NCBI RefSeq assembly: GCF_014268445.2 | Contig: NZ_CP077089.1 | Coordinates: 3,651,501 to 3,715,500 of the forward strand | DNA: 64,000 bases | Source of the DNA: Pseudomonas tensinigenes | GTDB taxonomy: Bacteria; Pseudomonadota; Gammaproteobacteria; Pseudomonadales; Pseudomonadaceae | Reading direction: 5' to 3' | Shown here: positions 50,238 through 59,760 of the stretch, piece by piece | How the letters are laid out: the number at the start of each line of letters is the position of its first letter | How positions within the stretch are numbered: the first letter of the stretch is position 1 | Translations under genes and position numbers: made by a program | Notes under the pieces: generated by a model | Seen by the model: the letters and a program-made list of their open reading frames with translations, nothing else | The model's database searches: none | Told to the model about the DNA's origin: nothing

Positions 50238-51647
50238 ATGAAACGCTACGAAAAATTCGCCGACGACATCGCTGAACTGATCCGCTCCGGCGTCCTCGGC
50301 CCCGGCCAGCGCGTGCCTTCGGTGCGTTACGCCAGCCAGACCTACGGCGTCAGCCCGTCCACGGTGTTCCAGGCCTATTACCTGCTCGAACGCCGCGGCC
50401 TCATCCGCGCGCGCCCGCGCTCCGGCTACTTCGTCAACACCCATGCGCCGAGCCCGTTTTCCGAGCCGGTGATCAGCAGCCACGTCAACGACTCCACCGA
50501 AGTCGACGTCAGCGAACTGGTGTTCTCGGTACTCGATTCGATCAAAGACCCGAGCACCATCCCCTTCGGCTCGGCATTCCCCAGCCCGACCCTGTTCCCG
50601 CTGCAACGCCTGTCGCGCTCGCTGGCCAGCGCCGCCCGCGAGATGGACCCGCGCATGGTCGTCACCGACATGTCGCCGGGCAACCCGCAACTGCGCCGGC
50701 AAATCGCCCTGCGCTACATGGTCGGTGGCTTGATGCTGCCGATGGAAGAATTGCTGATCACCAACGGCGCCCTCGAAGCGCTGAACCTGTGCCTGCAAGC
50801 TGTCACCGAACCCGGCGATCTGGTGGCCATCGAAGCCCCGGCGTTCTACGCCAGCCTGCAAGTTCTGGAACGGCTGAAACTCAAAGCCGTCGAAATCCCC
50901 GTGCACCCGCGCGACGGTATCGACCTCGGCGTGCTCGCGCAAACCCTCGAACGTCACCCGATCAAGGCCTGCTGGTGCATGACCAGTTTCCAGAACCCGA
51001 TGGGCGCCACCATGCCTGAAGCGAAAAAACAGGAACTGGTAGAACTGCTCCGCCACCATCAGGTGCCGCTGATTGAAGACGACGTCTACGCCGAACTCTA
51101 TTACGGCCAACAGGCACCGAAACCGGCCAAGGCCTTCGACACCGAAGGCCTGGTGATGCATTGCGGCTCGTTCGCCAAAAGCCTGGCCCCCGGTTACCGC
51201 ATCGGCTGGGTCGCCGCCGGGCGTTATGCGCAGAAAATCGAACGGCTGAAACTGATGACTTCGCTGTGTGCCTCGATGCCGGCGCAAGCGGCGATCGCCG
51301 ATTATCTGCAACACGGCGGCTACGATCGGCATCTGCGCAAACTGCGCTACGCACTGGAAGAACAGCAGAGCGCGATGCTCGCTGCGATTGCCCGTTACTT
51401 TCCGGCGCAGACGCGGGTCAGCCAACCGGCGGGCGGCTACTTTTTGTGGCTGGAACTGCCACCGCAGATGGATTCGCTGAAGTTGTTTCAGATGGCACTG
51501 GCGCAAGGCATCAGCATCGCGCCGGGGCCGATTTTTTCGCCGACGCAGCGCTTCAGGAATTGTATTCGGTTGAATTACGGCAGCCCGTGGACCGAAGACT
51601 CGGAAAAGGCCATGGAGACGTTGGGGCGGATTGTGCGGTCGTTCTGA
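50238..51647 (+). CDS. MocR-type GntR regulator with PLP aminotransferase domain
   Basis: The product is 469 aa. N-terminal GntR winged helix (MKRYEKFADDIAELIRSGVLGPGQRVPSVRYASQTYGVSPSTVFQAYYLLERRGL, about 1-70) is joined by a linker to a fold-type I aminotransferase domain: LLITNGALEALNLCL, SFQNPMGATMP (Asn), LIEDDVYAELYY (Asp), PLP lysine K314 in GSFAKSLAPGYRIGW, and the Arg near NCIRLNYG. MocR regulators sense PLP or amino acids; the regulated target is often divergent, but here both neighbours (ccoG upstream, SDR downstream) are separated by repeats. Target unknown. Confidence 0.92.
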   Translation: MKRYEKFADDIAELIRSGVLGPGQRVPSVRYASQTYGVSPSTVFQAYYLLERRGLIRARPRSGYFVNTHAPSPFSEPVISSHVNDSTEVDVSELVFSVLDSIKDPSTIPFGSAFPSPTLFPLQRLSRSLASAAREMDPRMVVTDMSPGNPQLRRQIALRYMVGGLMLPMEELLITNGALEALNLCLQAVTEPGDLVAIEAPAFYASLQVLERLKLKAVEIPVHPRDGIDLGVLAQTLERHPIKACWCMTSFQNPMGATMPEAKKQELVELLRHHQVPLIEDDVYAELYYGQQAPKPAKAFDTEGLVMHCGSFAKSLAPGYRIGWVAAGRYAQKIERLKLMTSLCASMPAQAAIADYLQHGGYDRHLRKLRYALEEQQSAMLAAIARYFPAQTRVSQPAGGYFLWLELPPQMDSLKLFQMALAQGISIAPGPIFSPTQRFRNCIRLNYGSPWTEDSEKAMETLGRIVRSF

Positions 51648-51674
51648 CAGTCCTGTGTTGTCTGGGCTATTGCC

Positions 51675-51749
51675 TTCGCGAGCAGGCTCGCTCCCACATT
51701 GGTTCTGTGTCCGGCACAAATCCAGGGTGGGAGCGAGCCTGCTCGCGAA
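51675..51749. repeat. Paired REP element (opposite arrangement)
   Basis: REP copies at 51675-51697 and 51727-51749 between the convergent MocR and SDR genes. Confidence 0.9.
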
Positions 51750-51781
51750 GAGGGCCGACCTGACAGCGAAACTCTCTGGAC

Positions 51782-52528
51782 TTAACGCCCACCCCCCAAA
51801 TCAACAAACGTCCCGGTCGCATAAGACGCTTTATCCGACAACAACCAGACAATCGCCTCCGCCACTTCATCCGGCCGCCCGCCACGGGCCATCGGAATCG
51901 CCGACTCCAGCTTGCTGACCCGATCCGGATCGCCGCTCAATGCATGGAAATCGGTATAGATGTAACCCGGGCGCACCGCGTTGACCCGAATCCCTTCGCC
52001 CGCCACTTCCTTGGACAAACCGATGGTAAAAGTATCGAGCGCACCTTTGGAGGCCGCGTAATCGACGTATTCGTTGGGCGAGCCAAGACGCGAGGCGACC
52101 GACGACACGTTGACGATACTGCCGCCCTGCCCGCCGTGCTTGGGCGACATGCGCAGGATCGCGTGCTTGGCACAGAGGATCGGTGCCAGGACATTGGTTT
52201 TCATGATTTTCAGAATGCGGAATTCGGACATTTCGTCGACCCGCGACTTTTGCCCGACGGTGCCAGCGTTGTTCACCAGTGCGGTGACCCGGCCCAACTC
52301 GGTGTCGACCCGCTGGAACAGCGCGATCACTTCGTCTTCGATGCTGACGTCGGCGCGCACGGCGATGGCTTGGGCGCCCAATGCGCGGACTTGCTCCAGC
52401 ACGCTTTGCGCGGCTTGTTCATCCGACTGATAGTTGATGCAGATCCGATAGCCTTGCTCGGCAGCCAACAGCGCCGTAGCAGCGCCAATCCCGCGCCCGC
52501 CACCGGTGATCACAATGACTTTATCCAT
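51782..52528 (-). CDS. Short-chain dehydrogenase/reductase (SDR)
   Basis: The product is 248 aa from the ATG at 52528 with AAAGG upstream. Classical SDR: cofactor loop VITGGGRGIGAATALLA, NNAGTVG, catalytic Ser in VNVSSVASRLG, and Y-x-x-x-K in YVDYAASKGALD, then VRPGYIYTDF. The Asn-Tyr-Gln (INYQSDEQAA) after strand 2 lacks the acidic residue of NAD-specific enzymes, hinting at NADP use. The C-terminus (GTFVDLGGGR) matches the FabG/glucose-dehydrogenase-like subgroup. The physiological substrate cannot be told. Single gene flanked by REP pairs. Confidence 0.92.
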   Translation of the reverse strand: MDKVIVITGGGRGIGAATALLAAEQGYRICINYQSDEQAAQSVLEQVRALGAQAIAVRADVSIEDEVIALFQRVDTELGRVTALVNNAGTVGQKSRVDEMSEFRILKIMKTNVLAPILCAKHAILRMSPKHGGQGGSIVNVSSVASRLGSPNEYVDYAASKGALDTFTIGLSKEVAGEGIRVNAVRPGYIYTDFHALSGDPDRVSKLESAIPMARGGRPDEVAEAIVWLLSDKASYATGTFVDLGGGR

Positions 52529-52624
52529 GCTGGCCTTTCTCCCCGATGCACACGTAACAGTCGGGGGGAAGAATAACCGCCATTGACGGGTTTTGCATGA
52601 GGTCTGTTGTGTCTGGCCGGACGC

Positions 52625-52691
52625 CTTCTCGAGCAGGCTCGCTCCCTCAGGGGGTATGCATTCCAAATGTGGGAGCGAGCCTGCTCGCGAA
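52625..52691. repeat. Paired REP element (opposite arrangement, degenerate first arm)
   Basis: A REP copy at 52625-52647 with two changes (TTCTCGAGC... and CCCTC end) and a full inverted copy at 52669-52691, between the SDR and MucR-like genes. Confidence 0.87.
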
Positions 52692-52709
52692 GAACGATAA
52701 CGCGGTCGA

Positions 52710-54791
52710 TCAGACCGCCGCCACCTGCTTGCCGCGCGCAATATCCTGCATGAATTTGTCCGCCGGCATCGGATGCCCGAGCAGATAACCCTGCAACGAA
52801 TCACACCCCAGCTCAGTCAGAAACGCCTGCTGCACACCGGTTTCAACACCTTCGGCGACAATGCGCAAACCGAGCGCCTGCCCCAACGCAACGATCGCCG
52901 AGACGATTGCCGCATCATCACTGTCATGCTCCAGATCGCGCACAAAGCCACGGTCGATCTTCAGCTCATTGGCCGGCAGACGCTTGAGGTACATCAGGCT
53001 GGAATAACCGGTGCCGAAGTCATCGATCGACAGGTCGACGCCCATGTCCGACAACTCCTGCAACACCGTCATGCTCGCGTCGGCATCGCTCATCGCCGTG
53101 GTTTCGGTGATTTCCAGGGTCAGGCTGTTGGCCGGCAAGTGGTGCGTGGCCAGCGCCTTGGCCACGCTGCGCACCAGCCCGGTGTGGCAGAACTGCAACG
53201 CCGACAGGTTCACCGCGATGCGCCAATCGGTGTAACCGAGCACGAACCACTCGCGCATCTGCCGACAGGCTTCATTGAGCACCCAGTCGCCGATCGGGAT
53301 GATCAGCCCGGACTTCTCGGCCAGGTCGATAAACTTGTCCGGCATCAGCATGCCGTGGATCGGGTGCTGCCAGCGCAGCAGCGCTTCAGCCCCCACCGGG
53401 CGGCCGTTGGCGGCGTCGAATTTGGGCTGGTAATGCAAGCTGAACTGACTGTGTTCCAGCGCCGCCCGCAGGTCCTGCAACAACTGCAACTGCTTGCGCG
53501 CGTTGTTGTTCATCGACGCATCGAAAAAGCTGTAACCGTTTTTGCCGCCGCCCTTGGCGTGGTACATCGCCGCGTCAGCATTCATCAGCAGTTCCTGCGC
53601 GGTCTGGCCATTGCCCGGATACAGGGCGATGCCAACGCTGGCGGAAATCTGCAAGTCATGTTCGGCGACGCGGAATGATTGCGCGATCAGACCGACCTGA
53701 CGCGCGGCCAGTCCCAGCGCATCATTGGGTTCGCTCAGACGCACCAGCAACACGAATTCATCGCCACCGATGCGCGCCAGTGTGTCCAGGCTGCGCAAGT
53801 CTTCACGCAAACGCACGCCGACTTCGCGTAACAACTGATCGCCCATGTGATGACCAAATGCATCGTTAACCGGTTTGAAGCCGTCCAGATCGATGAACAT
53901 CAAGGCAAAACAGCCGCCCTGCTCGTGGACCTTTTTCATCGCCTGATTGATCCGGTCGTCCAGCAACATGCGGTTCGGCAGGCCGGTCAGCGTGTCGTGC
54001 AAGGCCAGTTGCGTGAGTTCGCGGTTGGCCACGGTCAACGAGTGCGCGAGATCAGCGGTACGCGCTTCGAGACGCGCGTCGAGAATCGAGGTCAGCAAGG
54101 CAATCGACAGCACCGCCAACGTGGTGATCAACACCAGGCTGTCTAGGCCATTGCCCTTCAAGCCATTGACGGTGGCGCCACAGAAGCTGCCGTCGGGGAA
54201 CTGCGCGGCGGCCATGCCGGTGTAATGCATGCCGACAATGGCGATGCCCATGATGATCGCCGCGCCGCCACGAATCAGGCGCACATAAGGCGAATGCTGA
54301 CGCAGGCGAAAGGCGATCCACAGCGCCGCAGCCGACGCACCCACGGCGATCAGCAACGAGGCGCCAAACAGTGTCGGGTCGTAGTCGATTCCCGGGGTCA
54401 TGCGCATCGCCGCCATGCCGGTGTAATGCATGGCACTGATCCCGGCGCCCATGATCAGCGCGCCCAACGCCAGTTGCAGAATCGGCAGTTTCGGCTGACT
54501 GACCAGCCACAAGGCAAACCCGCAGGACAACACCGCGATCAGCAGTGACAGCGCGGTCAGGGTGATGTCGTAGCCAAGGTCGATCGGCAGCTTGAAGGCG
54601 AGCATGCCAATGAAGTGCATCGACCACACGCCGATGCCCATGGCAAATGCACCGCCGGCGGTCCAGAAATGCACCGCACGGCCCTTGGCCGTGGCGATAC
54701 GACCGGTGAGGTCGAGCGCGGTATAGGAAGCGAGAATCGCCACGCACAACGAAATGAAAACCAGGGTGGAGGAATAACTACCGATGAGCAT
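52710..54791 (-). CDS. mucR: MucR-like MHYT-GGDEF-EAL c-di-GMP enzyme
   Basis: The product is 693 aa from the ATG at 54791 (MLIGSYSSTLVFISLCVAILASYTALD, like P. aeruginosa MucR from memory). The N-terminal membrane MHYT sensor (about 1-235) has three MHxxGM repeats (WSMHFIGM, SAMHYTGM, GMHYTGM), thought to bind copper and sense gas or redox. The GGDEF domain has an intact active site (IGGDEFVLL) and the EAL domain has GAEALLRWQHP, NLSALQF, EITETTAM, DDFGTGYSSLMYL and EGVET, so both synthesis and breakdown of c-di-GMP are possible. In P. aeruginosa MucR raises c-di-GMP for alginate production. The symbol is tentative. Confidence 0.85.
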   Translation of the reverse strand: MLIGSYSSTLVFISLCVAILASYTALDLTGRIATAKGRAVHFWTAGGAFAMGIGVWSMHFIGMLAFKLPIDLGYDITLTALSLLIAVLSCGFALWLVSQPKLPILQLALGALIMGAGISAMHYTGMAAMRMTPGIDYDPTLFGASLLIAVGASAAALWIAFRLRQHSPYVRLIRGGAAIIMGIAIVGMHYTGMAAAQFPDGSFCGATVNGLKGNGLDSLVLITTLAVLSIALLTSILDARLEARTADLAHSLTVANRELTQLALHDTLTGLPNRMLLDDRINQAMKKVHEQGGCFALMFIDLDGFKPVNDAFGHHMGDQLLREVGVRLREDLRSLDTLARIGGDEFVLLVRLSEPNDALGLAARQVGLIAQSFRVAEHDLQISASVGIALYPGNGQTAQELLMNADAAMYHAKGGGKNGYSFFDASMNNNARKQLQLLQDLRAALEHSQFSLHYQPKFDAANGRPVGAEALLRWQHPIHGMLMPDKFIDLAEKSGLIIPIGDWVLNEACRQMREWFVLGYTDWRIAVNLSALQFCHTGLVRSVAKALATHHLPANSLTLEITETTAMSDADASMTVLQELSDMGVDLSIDDFGTGYSSLMYLKRLPANELKIDRGFVRDLEHDSDDAAIVSAIVALGQALGLRIVAEGVETGVQQAFLTELGCDSLQGYLLGHPMPADKFMQDIARGKQVAAV

Positions 54792-54976
54792 GGGATTTCT
54801 CGTGACCACCCAACGCGGACTGCGTCCATTCTCGGTCGGGCAAATGCGGCGATTGTACTGATTGCGCAGAAGAACGCACTGACAAAGTGAGCAATTGGCC
54901 ATCAAGCCGATGAAACGCTTGTTCGATCGTCCGAGATGCCTCTGGAATGGGGCTTTCTGAACCTTGCGCGATTATT

Positions 54977-55064
54977 GTGGGAGCGAGCCTGCTCGCGAAT
55001 AGGCTCTCTGATTCAAAACAATCAGCGACTGTATTGCCGCCTTCGCGAGCAGGCTCGCTCCCAC
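54977..55064. repeat. Paired REP element (arms facing in, 42-base spacer)
   Basis: REP copies at 54977-54999 and inverted at 55042-55064, 22 bases beyond the opmB stop and upstream of mucR. Confidence 0.9.
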
Positions 55065-55086
55065 AGGGTTTCGTCCATAGCGTGAT

Positions 55087-56556
55087 TTATTGGGCGTCAC
55101 CGACATCCAGTTGCCCGTCCCAGCCACCGCCCAGCGCCGCAATCAGTTGCACGCTGGCGATCAAGCGACTCTGCAGAATATTCAGCACGCTGCGCTCGTT
55201 GCTCAATGCCGTGGCTTGCACCACCACAACATCGATGTAAGCGATCAGGCCAGCCTTGTACTGGTTTTCCGTCAGGCGCAATGAGTCGCGGGCGGCATCC
55301 AGCGCTTCCTGGCGCACCGCCGCTTCGTCTTCGTAGACCTTGAGCTGCACCAGGTAGTTTTCAACTTCGCGGAAACCGTCGAGCACGGTCTGACGGTACT
55401 TGGCCACGGTCTGATCGTACACCGCCTCGGTGCGGTCGACTTCTGCCGAACGTATGCCACCGTCAAACAGCGGCAGCGCCAGTTTTGGCCCGACCGACCA
55501 GAAGCGGTTCGGCAGGCTGATCAGGTTCTGCGAGGTACTGCTGCTGTAACCGCCGCTCAGACTCAAGCTCAGATCCGGGTAATACGCGGCTTTGGCCACG
55601 CCGATGTTGGCGTTGGCGGCGATCACCGAGCGCTCGGCCGAAGCAATGTCCGGGCGGCGTTCCAACAGCTGCGACGGCAGGCTCAACGGCACCTGCGGCA
55701 GCTTTGGAATGGTCTGCACTTCGGCAATGTTGAAATCCGCCGGCGCTTGACCGGTCAGTACGGCAATCGCATTTTCAAACTGCGCACGCTGCCAGATCAG
55801 GTCAACCAGATCGGCCTGGGTGCTTTTCAGTTGCGTCTGCGCCTGTGCTACCGCATCGCGCCCGGAAACGCCCGCGCGGTATTGGTTCTGGGTCATTTTC
55901 AGCGAGCGTTCGTAAGCGGCAACCGTCGCTTCGAGCAGACGTTTTTGCTGATCGATCACCCGCAACTGCAGGTAGTTCTGCACCAACTCCGACTGCTGAC
56001 TCAGGCGCATGGCGGCCAGGTCGGCAAAACTGGCCTGGGCACTGGCCTCATCGGCTTCCAGTCCACGGCGCAGCTTGCCCCACACATCGGCTTCCCAACT
56101 GACGCCCAGCTCAGCGTTGTAAGTATCGCGGATGCCGCTGGAGGAACTGCTCAAACTCGAACTGCTGCTGCCGGTGCCCTGACTAGAGCGAGTCTTGCCC
56201 AAGCTCAAGTCAACGCTGGGATAAAATGCCCCGCGCGCACTGCGTACCAACGCCTGGGCCTGACGGTACTGGGCTTCCGACTGTGCGACGGTCTGGTTGG
56301 AATTGTTCAGGCGTTCGATCAAGCCGTTGAGCTGCTGATCGCCATACAACTCCCACCAGGCGCCCCGGGCCAGCGAATCGCTCGGGTTGGCTTGGGTCCA
56401 GCCCTCGGCTTCTTTGTACTGAGCGATCTCAGCGGTTTGCGGACGCTGGTAGTCCGGGCCGACAGCGCAGGCACTGAGCATCGCCACGCACAGCGACAGG
56501 CTCAGCAGACGCGAGCCTCGAACGGTGGCCAGATTGAAAAGCGAACGGTCAGTCAT
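55087..56556 (-). CDS. opmB: OpmB-like outer-membrane efflux lipoprotein (TolC/OprM family)
   Basis: The product is 489 aa. Lipoprotein signal ends at lipobox L-S-A-C (Cys30), then VGPDYQRP, the standard OprM/NodT start. Two TolC-like repeats follow (ALVRSARGAFYPSVDLSLG...; RSVIAANANIGVAKAAYYPDLSLSLSGGY...). A Ser-rich stretch near residues 130-140 is unusual but harmless-looking. It forms the outer-membrane channel for the MuxABC pump. Its start overlaps the muxC stop by four bases, showing it is the last gene of the muxABC-opmB operon. Confidence 0.93.
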   Translation of the reverse strand: MTDRSLFNLATVRGSRLLSLSLCVAMLSACAVGPDYQRPQTAEIAQYKEAEGWTQANPSDSLARGAWWELYGDQQLNGLIERLNNSNQTVAQSEAQYRQAQALVRSARGAFYPSVDLSLGKTRSSQGTGSSSSSLSSSSSGIRDTYNAELGVSWEADVWGKLRRGLEADEASAQASFADLAAMRLSQQSELVQNYLQLRVIDQQKRLLEATVAAYERSLKMTQNQYRAGVSGRDAVAQAQTQLKSTQADLVDLIWQRAQFENAIAVLTGQAPADFNIAEVQTIPKLPQVPLSLPSQLLERRPDIASAERSVIAANANIGVAKAAYYPDLSLSLSGGYSSSTSQNLISLPNRFWSVGPKLALPLFDGGIRSAEVDRTEAVYDQTVAKYRQTVLDGFREVENYLVQLKVYEDEAAVRQEALDAARDSLRLTENQYKAGLIAYIDVVVVQATALSNERSVLNILQSRLIASVQLIAALGGGWDGQLDVGDAQ

Positions 56557-59500
56557 AGCGGAGTTTCCAGAGCGGCGTCAGTACGCACGCCACGCCATTT
56601 ATTGAAACGATGGCGCAGCTTGTCGAGATAGAGGTAAACCACAGGCGTGGTGTAAAGCGTCAGCACCTGGCTGAAAATCAGCCCGCCGATAATGGTCAAA
56701 CCGAGCGGCTGGCGCATTTCCGCGCCTTCGGCCCGGCTGAGCAGTAGCGGCAAGGCACCGAGAATCGCCGCCAGGGTGGTCATCAGAATCGGGCGCAAGC
56801 GTTGCAGACAGGCGCTGCGGATCGACTCCAGCGGCGACAGACCTTGATGGCGTTCCAATTGCAACGCGAGGTCGATCATCAGAATGGCGTTTTTCTTCAC
56901 CACGCCAATCAGCAGGAACAACCCGAGCAACGAGATCAGGCTGAACTCGCCGCCCAGCGCATAGATCGACAGCAACGCGCCAACACCGGCCGACGGCAGG
57001 GTCGACAGGATCGTCAGCGGATGGATGTAGCTTTCATACAGTACGCCCAGCACCAGATACACCGCCAACAGCGCCCCCAGAATCATGAACGGCTGGCTCT
57101 TCTGCGTCGCGGCAAAAGCGTCGGCGGTGCCGGCCATTTTCGCGATGACATCTTCCGGCAGACCCAACTTGGCAATCGCCCGTTCGATGGCGGCACTGCC
57201 CTGCTCCACCGTCACGCCTTCGGCCATGTCGAAGGAAATGTCTTCGGAGGCGAACTGGCCTTCGTGGCTGACGCGGTCATCTTCCAGGCTGCTCTCATAA
57301 TGAGCGATCGTCGACAGCGGCACCCGCGCACCGTCAGCGGTGATCACCTGAACCTGCTTGAGCGTCACCGGGTCCTGGGCGTATTTCGGATTGACCTCCA
57401 TCACCACCTGATACTGGTTGAGGCTGTCATAGATCGTCGAAATCTGCCGCTGGCTGTAGGCGTTGTTCAACACCGAGGTAACCATGTCCATGTCGATCCC
57501 CAGGCGCTTGGCCTGATCGCGGTCGACGATCAACGTCACTTGCTGGGCACCCTTGCCTTCACGCGCGTCGATCGCGGTCAGCTCAGGCAACGCCCTTAAC
57601 GCGGCAACCACTTTTGGATACCACTTGCGTAACTCGCCCAGATCGCCACTTTGCAGGATGTAGCTGTACTGCGACGTGGTCTGCTCGCGACCACCGCCAA
57701 ATTGCAGATCCTGATCGGCCATCAGCATCAGTTGCGCACCGGGCACCTTGGGCATTTCCTTGCGCAGGCGTTCGATGACTTTCTGCGCGTTGAGCTGGCG
57801 CTCCTTGATCGGCTTCAGACGTACCAGCATGAAGGCGTTGTTGGTGCCGTTGCTGCCGCCGATGAACCCGGCGACACTTTCCACCGCTTCGTCCTTGAGC
57901 ACGGCGCGGCGGAAGATTTCCATTTTCGGCTGCATCACACTGAACGACAGGCCGTCGTCACCGCGCACGAAACCGATCAACTGGCCGGTGTCCTGCTGCG
58001 GCATGAAGGTTTTCGGCACCACCACGTACAGCGCGACGTTGACGCCGACGGTGATCAGCAGGCTGAGCAGCGTCAGGCGCCGGTGGCGCAACACCCAGTC
58101 GAGGCTGGTGGCGTATTTGCCGACCATCCAGTCGTTGGTGCGGCGACTCCAGCGTTGCAGACGATTTTCCTGCCCTGGTGTGTGCGGTTTCAGCCAACGG
58201 GCGCAGAGCATCGGCGTCAACGTCAGCGAGACCACCAGCGACACCACAATAGCCGCCGCCAGGGTAATGGAAAACTCACGGAACAGGCTCTCGACGATGC
58301 CGCCCATGAACAGAATCGACAGGAACACCGCCACCAACGAGACGTTCATCGACAGCAAGGTGAAACCGACTTCCTTGGCCCCGAGGTAAGCGGCCTGCAT
58401 CGGTTTGACGCCCTCGTCGATGTGCCGGGAAATGTTCTCCAGCACCACGATGGCGTCATCCACCACCAGGCCGGTGGCCAGAATCAGCGCCATCAGCGAC
58501 AGGTTGTTCAGCGAGAAGCCATAGAGGTACATCACCGCAAAGGTGCCGACCAGCGACACCGGTACGGCCAATGTCGGAATCAGCGAGGCGCGGAAGTTAC
58601 CGAGAAACAGGAACACCACCAGAATCACCAGCACCACGGCAATCAGCAAGGTCATCTCGGCTTCGTGCAACGTTGCCTTGATCACCGGCGAGCGGTCCAT
58701 GGCCAGATCCAGCTTCACGCTGGCCGGCAACACCGCTTGCAGTGCCGGCAGTTGCGCCTTGATCTCGTTGACCGTCTCGATGATGTTGGCGCCGGCCTGG
58801 CGGTTGATCACCAGCAGCACCGCCGCGTCATCGTTGAAGAAGCCGCTGTTGTAGCGGTCTTCGACGCCGTCGCTGACCTTGGCCACGTCTTTGAGGCGCA
58901 GCGCAGCACCGTCGGCATAGTGGATGATCAGTGATTCGTAATCCTTGGCTTTCTCCAACTGGTCATTGGCCTGGATCTGCCACAACCGTTGACCGTCCTC
59001 GACCGAACCCTTAGGCCGGCGCACGTTGGCATCGGCGATGGTCTTGCGCACATCGTCGAGCGCTACACCGTACTGGTTCAGTGCCTGCGGTTCGAGTTCG
59101 ATGCGTACCGCCGGCAGCGAACTGCCGCCGATCTGCACTTCACCGACGCCCTGCACCTGGGACAGGCTCTGGGAAAGAATGGTCGAGGCCAAATCGTAGA
59201 GCTGGCCTTTTTCCAGCACGTCGGACGTCAGCGACAGCACCATGATCGGCGCCTGTGACGGGTTGACCTTCTTGTAGGTCGGCATGCTGCGCATACCGCT
59301 CGGCAACAGGTTGCGCGAGGCGTTGATCGCCGCCTGCACTTCCCGCGCGGCACCATTGATATCGCGGTCGAGGTCAAACTGCAGAATGACCCGGGTCGAA
59401 CCCTGACTGGAGCGGCTGCTCATGGTGTTGACGCCGGCAATCGCGCCAAATGAGCGCTCCAGCGGCGTCGCCACAGTAGACGCCATGACCTCCGGACTGG

Positions 59501-59660
59501 CACCGGGCAGGCTCGCCTGCACGACGATCACCGGGAAATCCATTTGCGGCAGTGGCGAAACCGGCAGCAGACCGAAGCTGACCCCGCCGAGCAGCATGAT
59601 CGCCAGGCTCAGCAGCATCGTCGCGACCGGGCGCTTGATGAAAGGACCAGACAAATTCAT
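56553..59660 (-). CDS. muxC: MuxC-like RND efflux transporter subunit
   Basis: The product is 1035 aa from the ATG at 59660 (MNLSGPFIKRPVATMLLSLAIMLLGG); a TTG 15 bases upstream is less likely. Typical HAE1/MdtBC-type RND protein with 12 membrane helices and two periplasmic porter domains. The proton-relay helix 4 contains GLVVDDAIVVLENISRHIDEG (Asp-Asp pair), and [15 protein letters not shown] is the conserved block at helix 6. MuxB and MuxC are paralogues that form a mixed trimer, as in E. coli MdtBC. Substrates of MuxABC-OpmB in P. aeruginosa include novobiocin and aztreonam (from memory). Separated from muxB by a hairpin-forming repeat. Confidence 0.93.
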   Translation of the reverse strand: MNLSGPFIKRPVATMLLSLAIMLLGGVSFGLLPVSPLPQMDFPVIVVQASLPGASPEVMASTVATPLERSFGAIAGVNTMSSRSSQGSTRVILQFDLDRDINGAAREVQAAINASRNLLPSGMRSMPTYKKVNPSQAPIMVLSLTSDVLEKGQLYDLASTILSQSLSQVQGVGEVQIGGSSLPAVRIELEPQALNQYGVALDDVRKTIADANVRRPKGSVEDGQRLWQIQANDQLEKAKDYESLIIHYADGAALRLKDVAKVSDGVEDRYNSGFFNDDAAVLLVINRQAGANIIETVNEIKAQLPALQAVLPASVKLDLAMDRSPVIKATLHEAEMTLLIAVVLVILVVFLFLGNFRASLIPTLAVPVSLVGTFAVMYLYGFSLNNLSLMALILATGLVVDDAIVVLENISRHIDEGVKPMQAAYLGAKEVGFTLLSMNVSLVAVFLSILFMGGIVESLFREFSITLAAAIVVSLVVSLTLTPMLCARWLKPHTPGQENRLQRWSRRTNDWMVGKYATSLDWVLRHRRLTLLSLLITVGVNVALYVVVPKTFMPQQDTGQLIGFVRGDDGLSFSVMQPKMEIFRRAVLKDEAVESVAGFIGGSNGTNNAFMLVRLKPIKERQLNAQKVIERLRKEMPKVPGAQLMLMADQDLQFGGGREQTTSQYSYILQSGDLGELRKWYPKVVAALRALPELTAIDAREGKGAQQVTLIVDRDQAKRLGIDMDMVTSVLNNAYSQRQISTIYDSLNQYQVVMEVNPKYAQDPVTLKQVQVITADGARVPLSTIAHYESSLEDDRVSHEGQFASEDISFDMAEGVTVEQGSAAIERAIAKLGLPEDVIAKMAGTADAFAATQKSQPFMILGALLAVYLVLGVLYESYIHPLTILSTLPSAGVGALLSIYALGGEFSLISLLGLFLLIGVVKKNAILMIDLALQLERHQGLSPLESIRSACLQRLRPILMTTLAAILGALPLLLSRAEGAEMRQPLGLTIIGGLIFSQVLTLYTTPVVYLYLDKLRHRFNKWRGVRTDAALETPL

Positions 59661-59667
59661 AGAGGCC

Positions 59668-59756
59668 AGCTCCAAGTTTCAAGCTGCAAGCTGCAAGCTA
59701 GAAACATGCACAGGATCTGCTTTTTTCTTGCAGCTTGTAGCTCGAAGCTTGCAGCT
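59668..59756. repeat. Long imperfect hairpin of AGCTGCAAG repeats between muxB and muxC
   Basis: Arms of 30 bases at 59668-59697 and 59727-59756 pair at 26 of 30 positions with a 29-base loop. Each arm is built from repeats of CAAGCTG or its complement. It fills the 100-base gap inside the operon. Confidence 0.85.
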
Positions 59757-59760
59757 GCTT

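Noticed and set aside
50026..50241. A 71-codon frame with the repeated peptide ESIMDSAKHFQT
   Set aside because: It has no ribosome site, runs through the inverted-repeat end and into the mocR start region, and its periodicity follows from the 36-bp repeat.
57651..58934. A 427-codon open frame on the plus strand rich in His and Gln
   Set aside because: Antisense to muxC; the His/Gln runs reflect codon complement bias.
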